From Bradyrhizobium sp. JYMT SZCCT0428 (GTDB taxonomy: Bacteria; Pseudomonadota; Alphaproteobacteria; Rhizobiales; Xanthobacteraceae): a stretch of 64,000 nt of DNA. Below the pieces are notes generated by a model that saw only the letters and a list, made by a program, of their open reading frames with translations, was not told the DNA's origin and did not search any database. Shown piece by piece: positions 57,685 to 64,000 of the stretch. The DNA lies in the NCBI RefSeq assembly GCF_018131075.1, contig NZ_JAFCLS010000021.1:1-64000 (forward strand). Direction: 5' to 3'. The number at the start of each line of letters is the position of its first letter. Position 1 is the stretch's first letter. The translations under genes and the position numbers were made by a program.

Positions 57685-59991
57685 GTGACCGCAACCTCCA
57701 ACCGGATCAACCCAGCCGATCACCTGCCGGACTATGTCAGCCCGGCGCAGGTGAAGGGGCTGCTCGGCCATGTCGACATCTGGCGCGATGCGTGGGGCAT
57801 CCCGCATGTCCGCGGCGGCACCTATCAGGATGCTTTTGCCGGGCTCGGGTTTGCACAGGCGCAGGACCGGCTCTGGCAGATGGAGGCGCTGCTGCGGCGT
57901 GGCACCGGCCGCTATGCCGAATGGCTCGGCGCCCGCGCTGTTGCCGGTGATGTGATTGCCCGGCAGATGAATGGCGACGCCGCTTCGCGCCGCGACTACG
58001 CCCTGCTCGGCGACGAGGCCAAGGCGATGCTGGTGGCGTACGCGCGCGGCGTCAACGCGTTCATCGCGCTGCGCCGATGGCCGGTCGAATACAAAATCCT
58101 CGGCTGCGAACCTGTCGCCTGGGAGCCCTGGCATTCCATCGCCGTGATGCGGCAGATCGGATTCCTGATGGGATCGGTGTGGTGGAAACTTTGGCGCGCC
58201 GCGGCGCTGCCGATCGTCGGCGCCGACAACATCGCCAAGCTGCGTTTCGATGATGGCGGCAGCGATCTGCTGTGTGTGCCGCCGGGCGTGGAAGGCAAGC
58301 GGCTCGCGGCTGTTCTTGCCGATCTCAAGCCCGGCATAACCGCCCTGCTGGCGACCGCACAGGAGCAGATGGGCGCCGAACTCGACGGCGGTAGCAACAA
58401 TTGGGCGATCTCGGCCGAGCGCACCGCGACCGGCCGGGCGATCGTCGCCGGCGATCCGCATCGCGTACTGGAAATGCCGAACATGTACGCGCAGGCGCAT
58501 CTCGCCTGCGACGAGTTCGACGTCATCGGCCTCACCGTCCCCGGCGTGCCCGGTTTCCCGCATTTTGGACACACGGCCAACGTCGCCTGGTGCGTGACGC
58601 ATGCCTTTGTCGACATCCACGATCTTTATGTCGAGCAATTCGACGCCGACGCCCGCCACTATCGCTTTAAAGAAGAGATGCTGCCCGCGACGCATCGGCC
58701 CGAGACCATCAAGGTGCGCAACGGCAATGACGTCACGATCGACGTGGTCGAGACCCAACATGGGCCCGTTATTGCGGGTGATCCCAACAAGGGCACCGCA
58801 CTGGCGCTGAAATCCGTGCAGTTCGCGGTGCCTGATTCGTCATTCGATTGCATGGTGCGGATGCTGCGCGCCAAATCGGTTGAGCAGTTATACGAAGCGA
58901 CGCGCGGCTTTGCGCTGTTGGACCACAATGTCGTCGCCGGCGACACGTCAGGCAAAATCGGCCATCGCGTGCGCGCCTTGGTGCCGAAGCGGCCGCGCTC
59001 CAATGGCTGGCTGCCGGTACCGGGGTGGACCGGCGAGCACGAATGGGACGGCATGGTGCCGTTCGAAGATATGCCGCACACGATCGCGCCGGATAAGGGA
59101 ATGATCGTCACCGCCAACAATCGCGTGGTGAAGCCCGAGCGCGAACCATATCTCTCGACCGACCCGATGCCGCCGCACCGCACCCGCCGTATCTGGCTGC
59201 GGCTCAAGGAGTTGAAGCGGCCCTCGCCCGAGCAGATGCCGGCGATTCACCGCGACCTCCTCAGCATTCCCGCCATCGAAATCCGTGAACGCCTGCGCGC
59301 GATCGGGCTGCCGGCGGAGACGAAGCAATTGTGCGACCTGATCCTCGGCTGGGATGGCGAGATGCGCGGCGACTCGGTCGCGGCCGCGGCCTATTCCGCC
59401 GTCCGGCGGGAACTGACAAAACTCGCGCTGCGCCGATCGGGGCTCGACAAGACCACTGAGAGCGATTTCACCAAGGTGGCTCCGGGCCTGTTTCCGGAAG
59501 TCCAGTTCTGGTGGACGCTGCCGCAACTGCTGCGCAGCAATGACGAGAGCCTGTTGAAGGGCGCGACCTGGAATGAGCTGCTGCGCGAGGCCGTGGTCAC
59601 GGTGTCGAAGAATGCGCCGACCGCCGATTGGGGTACGCTGCATACGCCAAAGCTCAAGCACGCACTCTCGGTCGCTTTCCCCGACTATGCCGGCCAGCTC
59701 GACAAGGATTGCGCCAAGATTTCCGGCGACAATGATTGCGTATTCATGGCGGGATATTCGATGAAGCTCGGCTTCCAGGCCACTTCGTCCGCACTGTCCC
59801 GCTACGTCTTCGACGTCGGCGCATGGAACAACTGCCGGTGGATCGTCTTCCATGGCGCATCGGGCCATCCGGCCAGTCCGCATTACGCGAACCAGAATGC
59901 GACATGGGCGAAAGGCGAGATGGTGCCGATGCTCTACGATTGGGAGGCGATCAAGCGCGGGGCGAGTTCACACCAGACGCTCAGCAGGTGA
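57685..59991 (+). CDS. penicillin acylase family (Ntn hydrolase), no signal peptide
   Basis: A 768-residue Ntn hydrolase. The self-processing site is LDGGSNNWAIS, with Ser237 as the predicted new N-terminal nucleophile; residues before it form the alpha chain (GLGFAQAQDRLWQME is typical) and after it the beta chain. GTG 57685 is chosen since CGGGAG lies 8 bases upstream; ATG 57610 would add 25 residues. With either start there is no signal peptide, whereas classical penicillin G acylase and AHL acylases are exported. A cytoplasmic amide hydrolase acting on an imported acyl-amino compound is likely. Confidence 0.83.
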   Translation: MTATSNRINPADHLPDYVSPAQVKGLLGHVDIWRDAWGIPHVRGGTYQDAFAGLGFAQAQDRLWQMEALLRRGTGRYAEWLGARAVAGDVIARQMNGDAASRRDYALLGDEAKAMLVAYARGVNAFIALRRWPVEYKILGCEPVAWEPWHSIAVMRQIGFLMGSVWWKLWRAAALPIVGADNIAKLRFDDGGSDLLCVPPGVEGKRLAAVLADLKPGITALLATAQEQMGAELDGGSNNWAISAERTATGRAIVAGDPHRVLEMPNMYAQAHLACDEFDVIGLTVPGVPGFPHFGHTANVAWCVTHAFVDIHDLYVEQFDADARHYRFKEEMLPATHRPETIKVRNGNDVTIDVVETQHGPVIAGDPNKGTALALKSVQFAVPDSSFDCMVRMLRAKSVEQLYEATRGFALLDHNVVAGDTSGKIGHRVRALVPKRPRSNGWLPVPGWTGEHEWDGMVPFEDMPHTIAPDKGMIVTANNRVVKPEREPYLSTDPMPPHRTRRIWLRLKELKRPSPEQMPAIHRDLLSIPAIEIRERLRAIGLPAETKQLCDLILGWDGEMRGDSVAAAAYSAVRRELTKLALRRSGLDKTTESDFTKVAPGLFPEVQFWWTLPQLLRSNDESLLKGATWNELLREAVVTVSKNAPTADWGTLHTPKLKHALSVAFPDYAGQLDKDCAKISGDNDCVFMAGYSMKLGFQATSSALSRYVFDVGAWNNCRWIVFHGASGHPASPHYANQNATWAKGEMVPMLYDWEAIKRGASSHQTLSR

Positions 59992-60031
59992 TGAGAGCCG
60001 GACAAAATAGGAGCGCGCTGTCCAGCAACTC

Positions 60032-60121
60032 CGTCATGCCCGGCCTTGTGCCGGGCATCCACGTCTTTGGTTGCGCTGCGCAAGGAAGTCGTGGATGGCC
60101 GGGGCAAGCCCGGCCATGACG
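60032..60121. repeat. 90-bp palindromic interspersed repeat
   Basis: Perfect inverted ends CGTCATG (60032-60038) and CATGACG (60115-60121). Inside are two strong hairpins: ATGCCCGG (60036-60043)/CCGGGCAT (60051-60058) and ATGGCCGGG (60095-60103)/CCCGGCCAT (60109-60117). It fills the gap between two convergent genes and may also act as a bidirectional terminator. From memory the sequence is frequent in Bradyrhizobium and Nitrobacter genomes. Confidence 0.7.
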
Positions 60122-60130
60122 AAGGAGGAA

Positions 60131-60589
60131 CTACCGCGGCACCACGGCCGTCGCCTCGATCTCGACCCGTGCGGCCTTCTCGACCAGCCGCACCACCTGC
60201 ACCAGCGCCATCGCCGGGTAATGCGCGCCAAAAATTTCGCGATACACTTTTCCGAGCGCTTTGAGATTCGCCAGGTATTCCTCGATGTCGACGACGTACC
60301 AGGTCAGACGCACGAGGTGTTCAGGCTTCGCGCCTCCCTCTGCCAGGATCGCCGAGATGTTCTCCAGCGTCTGCCGCACCTGCGCGATGAAGCCATCGGC
60401 CAGAACGTTGCTGGCGTCCCAGCCGATCACGCCGCCGGTCACCACCAGGCGGCCGTCGGCCGCCATGCCGTTGGCGTAACCTTTCGGCACCGGCCAGCCG
60501 CTCGGCTGCAGGATCTGCAGGCCTGAAGCCGGCCCCTCGCCCTTCGCCACCGGCAACACCGCCAGCGTGGGCCCTTTTTGCGTGCTCAC
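60131..60589 (-). CDS. RidA-like protein lacking the catalytic arginine
   Basis: A 152-residue YjgF/YER057c/UK114 family protein. ILQPSGWPVPKGYANGMAADGRLVVTGGVIGWDA and GGAKPEHLVRLTWYVVDIEEY are family patterns. In RidA the active Arg105 is in PARS; here the matching stretch reads YPAMALVQVVRLVE, with Met in place of Arg. An ordinary imine deaminase activity is therefore unlikely, as in the Rid4-Rid7 subgroups. It lies 88 bp behind the aryl-CoA ligase gene on the same strand, so it may handle a reactive intermediate of aminobenzoate breakdown. Confidence 0.83.
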   Translation of the reverse strand: MSTQKGPTLAVLPVAKGEGPASGLQILQPSGWPVPKGYANGMAADGRLVVTGGVIGWDASNVLADGFIAQVRQTLENISAILAEGGAKPEHLVRLTWYVVDIEEYLANLKALGKVYREIFGAHYPAMALVQVVRLVEKAARVEIEATAVVPR

Positions 60590-60677
60590 AAAAATCTCTC
60601 CATCACTTCCAAATTGTTGTTTGACGCGTTTTCTTTACGCGAACCGGTATCCACTTCGCTCGAAAACGCTATGCGCT

Positions 60678-62363
60678 TCATTCCGCGGCCATGCCCGCCG
60701 AGGCCGGATTGGCGTGCGCCATCTGCCGCAGGGCGAAACGCTGCAATTTGCCGGTCCCGGTCTTGGGCAATTGCGCGACGAATTCGATTGCGCGCGGATA
60801 TTTGTACGGCGCGATCTCGCGCTTGACGTGCTCTTGCAGCGCCGTCACCAGCGCGGCGTCGGCGTCGACGCCGGAGGCGACCACGATGTAGGCCTTGACG
60901 ATCATGCCGCGTGCTTCGTCGGGCGCGCCGACGACGCCGCATTCGGCGACCGCCGGATGCGTCAGCAGTGCCGCCTCGATCTCGGGACCTGCGATGTTGT
61001 AGCCGGAGGAGACGATCATGTCGTCCGACCGCGCCACGAACGACAGGCGTCCCGTCTCGTCGCGGACGAAGGAATCGCCGGTCAGGTTCCAGCCGTCGCG
61101 CACGTAATTCGATTGCCTGCTATCCGCGAGATAACGGCATCCGGTCGGGCCGCGCACCGCGAGCTTTCCGACGGTGCCCGCCGGCAACTCCTTCATGTCA
61201 TCGTCAACGATCCTGGCCTCGTAACCGGAGACCGGGAGCCCGGTCGTTCCCGCCACCGCCTCGCCGATCCGGTTGGTGATGAAGATGTGCAGCAACTCGG
61301 TGCTGCCGATGCCGTCAAGAATTGGCTTTCCGGTCTTGCGGGTCCAGCTGTCGAACACCGGCGCCGGCAAGGTCTCGCCGGCCGACACCGCCAGCCGCAA
61401 CGACGACAGATCCGCGCCCTTGTCCATCGCGGCCATCATCGCGCGATATGCCGTCGGCGACGTAAAGCAGATCGTGGCCTTGTAGGTCTCGATGATCTTG
61501 ACCATCTCGGGCGGTGAAGCGTTTTCCAGCAAAGTCGCAGTCGCGCCGAACCGCAGCGGAAAGATCGCAAGACCGCCGAGGCCGAACGTAAAGGCCAGCG
61601 GCGGCGAACCAACGAACACATCGTCTTCGGTGACGTTGAGCACTTCCCGCGCATAGCCATCGGCCACGATCAGGAGATCGCGATGGAAATGCATCGTCGC
61701 CTTCGGCTCGCCCGTGGTGCCCGAGGTAAATCCCAGCAGCGCGACATCATCCCGGCCGGTCTTGACGGCATCGAAGCGGACCGGCTTGTTGAGCGCCACC
61801 CGGTCGAGTTCGGCGTCATGGTTCGACGTGCCGTCGAAGTTCACCACCTGCTTGAGAAACTTGCTGGTCTTGGCACAGGCAACCAGCTCGTCGGCGATGC
61901 GGCTGTCGGTCAGCGCCAGCGCGATCTCGGCCTTGTCGACGATCTTGGTCAGTTCACCGGCGCGCAGCATCGGCATGGTGTTGACGACGACGGCGCCCGC
62001 TTTGGTCGCCGCGAGCCACGCCGCCACCAGCGCCGGATTGTTGCCGGAGCGGATCAGCACGCGGTTGCCGGGCTTGACGCCGTAATTCTCCACCAGCGCA
62101 TGCGCCAGGCGGTTCGACCAATCGGCAAGTTCCTTGTAGGTCCGCTGCCGGCCATTGCCGATCAGCGCGGTGCGGTCACCAAAACCTTTCTCGACGATCC
62201 GGTCGGTCAGTTCGACCGCGGCGTTGAGATATTCGGGGTATTGAAATTCCGGCCGGTCGAGAACCAGTTCCGGCCATTGGTCCGGCGGCGGCAGATTTCG
62301 CCGCGCGAAATCATCGACGTGACCCGATGGGCCAAGATCTAAATTTCTACCTGACATTTCCAT
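60678..62363 (-). CDS. benzoate-CoA ligase family, likely 2-aminobenzoate-CoA ligase
   Basis: A 561-residue adenylate-forming acyl-CoA ligase. The AMP-binding P-loop is GFTSGTTGEPKA near residue 190, followed by SAGETLPAPVFDSW, DGIGSTELLHIF and the hinge DDMIVSSGYNIAGPEIE; the catalytic Lys is in PKTGTGKLQRF near the end. The GIGSTELLHIFITNR stretch is typical of benzoate/2-aminobenzoate-CoA ligases. ATG 62363 has GAGG upstream; the frame start at 62426 lies inside the likely promoter. It would activate an aromatic acid for the CoA-dependent route. The MarR gene upstream is its likely regulator. Confidence 0.88.
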   Translation of the reverse strand: MEMSGRNLDLGPSGHVDDFARRNLPPPDQWPELVLDRPEFQYPEYLNAAVELTDRIVEKGFGDRTALIGNGRQRTYKELADWSNRLAHALVENYGVKPGNRVLIRSGNNPALVAAWLAATKAGAVVVNTMPMLRAGELTKIVDKAEIALALTDSRIADELVACAKTSKFLKQVVNFDGTSNHDAELDRVALNKPVRFDAVKTGRDDVALLGFTSGTTGEPKATMHFHRDLLIVADGYAREVLNVTEDDVFVGSPPLAFTFGLGGLAIFPLRFGATATLLENASPPEMVKIIETYKATICFTSPTAYRAMMAAMDKGADLSSLRLAVSAGETLPAPVFDSWTRKTGKPILDGIGSTELLHIFITNRIGEAVAGTTGLPVSGYEARIVDDDMKELPAGTVGKLAVRGPTGCRYLADSRQSNYVRDGWNLTGDSFVRDETGRLSFVARSDDMIVSSGYNIAGPEIEAALLTHPAVAECGVVGAPDEARGMIVKAYIVVASGVDADAALVTALQEHVKREIAPYKYPRAIEFVAQLPKTGTGKLQRFALRQMAHANPASAGMAAE

Positions 62364-62430
62364 CGCCCTCGCGTTCGGGATGAAAGGCTTGTGAAGACCG
62401 TCCGGCAGTGCTCCATTGGCAATCATTTTA

Positions 62431-62441
62431 TACTTAAAGTA
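62431..62441. promoter_or_regulatory. MarR-type operator candidate
   Basis: TACTT-A-AAGTA: a perfect 5-bp dyad in an AT-rich patch (ATTTTATACTTAAAGTAATTT), 68 bp upstream of the ligase ATG at 62363 and between that gene and the MarR gene. Similar ATACTT-type palindromes are bound by aromatic-CoA-sensing MarR proteins in related bacteria, by memory. Confidence 0.45.
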
Positions 62442-62517
62442 ATTTGGCGCAAGGGCCCAGATCAGGGCTGCTCCACTCTTTTTTGGAAGCCGGCGCGCCG
62501 CCCGTTCCCGGCTGCGC

Positions 62518-63012
62518 CTACGCGGTCCGCGCCTTCGCGGATTTCTGCGCGGAAGCCTTGGTCTTGGCCAGCAGCCGCATCAATTCGCGGACATCCTTCG
62601 GCGTCAAATCCCCGAAGATGTCGGCGATCCATAATTCATGCTCGGCCGCCATCTTGCGGAACTCGACACGGCCGGCCTTGGTCAGGCGGATCACCTGGAC
62701 GCGGCGGTCGGCATCCGAAGTGCGGCGGTCGAGGTGACCGGATTCGACGAGGCGTTCGACCAGCCCGGTGACGTTGCCGTTCGACACCATCATCCGCTTC
62801 GAGACGTCTGACAGCGTCATGCCGTCGGGCACCTTGTCGAGCTGGGCCATCAGGTCGAAGCGCGGCAGCGTCACATCGAAGCGTTCGCGCAGACGGCTGC
62901 GAACCTCGCCCTCGATCAGGGTGGTACAGGTCAGAAGGCGGAGCCACAGCCTGATTTCATCCCCGTGATCCTCGGGGAGTTCGACCGCCTTGGTCTCTGA
63001 ATCAAGCATCAT
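62518..63012 (-). CDS. MarR family transcriptional regulator
   Basis: A 164-residue regulator with the MarR winged helix: TLIEGEVRSRLRERFDVTLPRFDLMAQLDKVPDGMTLSDVSKRMMVSNGNVTGLVERLVESGHLDRR, and the wing DADRRVQVIRLTKAGRVEF. It is divergent from the Liv-type binding protein and upstream of the ligase, suggesting BadR-like control of aromatic acid use with a CoA thioester as ligand. The ligand is inference; the fold is certain. Confidence 0.9.
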   Translation of the reverse strand: MMLDSETKAVELPEDHGDEIRLWLRLLTCTTLIEGEVRSRLRERFDVTLPRFDLMAQLDKVPDGMTLSDVSKRMMVSNGNVTGLVERLVESGHLDRRTSDADRRVQVIRLTKAGRVEFRKMAAEHELWIADIFGDLTPKDVRELMRLLAKTKASAQKSAKARTA

Positions 63013-63243
63013 GACGCCATCTTGTCTGATTTGCGTGCGCGGGGAATCGAGCAGGACCGCAGCTTGCTATCATGGTCCAGATTTCTTTAGGGTTCAAGCA
63101 TTTGGCGCGCAGCTTGCATGGCTTTCTTACACGGATTCTTATCTGGTGCCTTGTTGCTTGCGGCGGCTGTCATCCTCAGAATAAGCTGCTTTGCGAGAAG
63201 CGATTTGTGGTGGTTTCGGCTGCGGCCGAATGAAGGAGTAGTC

Positions 63244-64000
63244 ATGATGCAGCCGTTGAAACTGGCCGGACTTGCGGTCTTGCTGAGTGTCGCCGCAGAA
63301 CAAGCCGCGGCGCAGGAGAAGATCAAGATCGGCGTCATCGTGACATTGTCCGGCCCTCCGGCGGCGCTCGGCCAGCAGGTCCGCGACGGCTTTGCGCTCG
63401 CGGTCAAGGACCTCGGCGGCAAGATGGCAGGCAAGGACGTCGAACTCGTCGTGGTCGATGACGAACTCAAGCCGGACGGGGCCGTGACCAAGGTCAAGGG
63501 CCTCCTGGAACGCGAAAAGGTCGATTTCGTCGTAGGCCCGATCTTCTCCAACATCCTCCAGGCCATTCACAGGCCGGTCACAGAAAACAAGACGTTTCTG
63601 ATCAGCCCGAACGCCGGTCCGTCGACCTATGCCGGCAAGGAGTGCAGCCCGTTCTTCTACGTCACCTCCTACCAGAACGATCAGGTCCACCAGGTCCTCG
63701 GCAAGGTTGCCCAGGATCGCGGCTACAAGCGCGTCTATGTGCTGGTGCCGAACTATCAGGCGGGCAAGGATTCCGCCGCCGGATTCAAGATCGACTACAA
63801 GGGCGAGATCGTCGAGGAAAGCTATTTGCCGCTGAACACCTCCGATTTCCAGGTCGAGCTGACCAAGATCTCCTCATCGAAGCCCGACGCGCTGTTCACC
63901 TTCATGCCGGGTGGCCTCGGTGTCGGCCTTGTCAAGCAATACCGGCAGGCCGGCCTTGCCGATCGCATTCCCGTGCTGTCCGCCTTCACGGTCGATGAAT
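63244..64000 (+). CDS. ABC transporter substrate-binding protein, Leu/Ile/Val type (partial)
   Basis: The 252 residues seen begin with a Sec signal (MMQPLKLAGLAVLLSVAAEQAAAQ, cleavage near residue 24). The periplasmic type I binding fold follows: EKIKIGVIVTLSGPPAALGQQVRDGFALAV and VDFVVGPIFSNILQAIHRPV. ATG 63244 has GAAGGAG upstream. The gene runs off the window's end without a stop; members are usually about 390-410 residues. It is divergent from the MarR gene and may take up an aromatic acid to feed the ligase. Confidence 0.88.
   Translation, partial: MMQPLKLAGLAVLLSVAAEQAAAQEKIKIGVIVTLSGPPAALGQQVRDGFALAVKDLGGKMAGKDVELVVVDDELKPDGAVTKVKGLLEREKVDFVVGPIFSNILQAIHRPVTENKTFLISPNAGPSTYAGKECSPFFYVTSYQNDQVHQVLGKVAQDRGYKRVYVLVPNYQAGKDSAAGFKIDYKGEIVEESYLPLNTSDFQVELTKISSSKPDALFTFMPGGLGVGLVKQYRQAGLADRIPVLSAFTVDE

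Noticed and set aside
63150..63165. Sigma-54-like TGGTGCC...TTGCTT before the Liv-type gene
   Set aside because: The GG-to-GC distance is 11 bp instead of 12 and the -24 core is poor.
1..64000. CRISPR arrays, tRNA or rRNA genes, prophage or insertion sequences
   Set aside because: No regularly spaced repeats, no cloverleaf or rRNA-like stretches and no transposase, integrase or phage structural genes were seen.

Overview
The window looks like a chromosomal segment of a Bradyrhizobium-type alphaproteobacterium. It is GC-rich and dense in ABC uptake systems and amino-acid or amine catabolism. It carries a phasin, GTG/TTG starts, and short interspersed palindromic repeats of a kind I associate with Bradyrhizobium, Nitrobacter and Rhodopseudomonas. 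No rRNA, tRNA, CRISPR, prophage or insertion sequence was seen. About 58 protein genes are supported; the last is cut by the window edge.

Layout. 1-941: gene-free and repeat-rich, ending in a sigma-54-like promoter. 0.9-4 kb: N-carbamoyl amino-acid hydrolase, phasin, a small zinc-ribbon-like protein and a Crp/Fnr regulator. 4-14.7 kb: DadA, a beta-alanine/pyruvate-type transaminase, an XRE-cupin regulator, a LysR regulator and a PotABCD-like ABC operon that also encodes a HAD hydrolase and a PuuB-like flavin oxidase. 14.7-22.3 kb: a seven-gene minus-strand operon with two tandem COG1228-type amidohydrolases, a second PotABCD-like transporter and an M24 peptidase. 22.5-25.4 kb: a class A beta-lactamase, a secreted small protein and a divergent AmpR-like regulator, bordered on one side by a decayed fragment of the cytochrome gene found on the other. 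25.4-39.9 kb: a formate dehydrogenase locus. It holds FdhABC, a Tat-signal small protein, a DUF971 protein, a beta-propeller-cytochrome c fusion, an HTH-TorD fusion chaperone, DUF3305, DUF3306, DUF6352-like and DUF6505-like proteins, a lipoate-ligase-like protein, and a divergent polyferredoxin plus Mrp ATPase. 40-46 kb: small exported proteins, an Lrp regulator, a fused indolepyruvate ferredoxin oxidoreductase and an acetylpolyamine-amidohydrolase-type deacetylase. 46-57.4 kb: a GntR regulator, a class II aldolase, a Dpp-type ABC system, a 2-hydroxyacid dehydrogenase, a hydroxylysine-kinase-like kinase with a phospholyase-type aminotransferase, and a HemL-type aminotransferase. 57.7-64 kb: a penicillin-acylase-family hydrolase, a RidA-like protein, a benzoate/2-aminobenzoate-CoA ligase, a MarR regulator and a Liv-type binding protein.

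The most interesting region is the formate dehydrogenase locus. A TorD-type chaperone carries its own N-terminal DNA-binding domain, and its gene starts about 70 bp from a large composite inverted repeat (33151-33190). This suggests an enzyme-maturation chaperone that may also control transcription of its own operon. The second most interesting is the kinase-aminotransferase pair at 53.8-56.2 kb, which resembles the two-step phosphorylation and phospholyase route known for hydroxylysine and phosphoethanolamine. Candidate operators were found beside most of the regulator genes.
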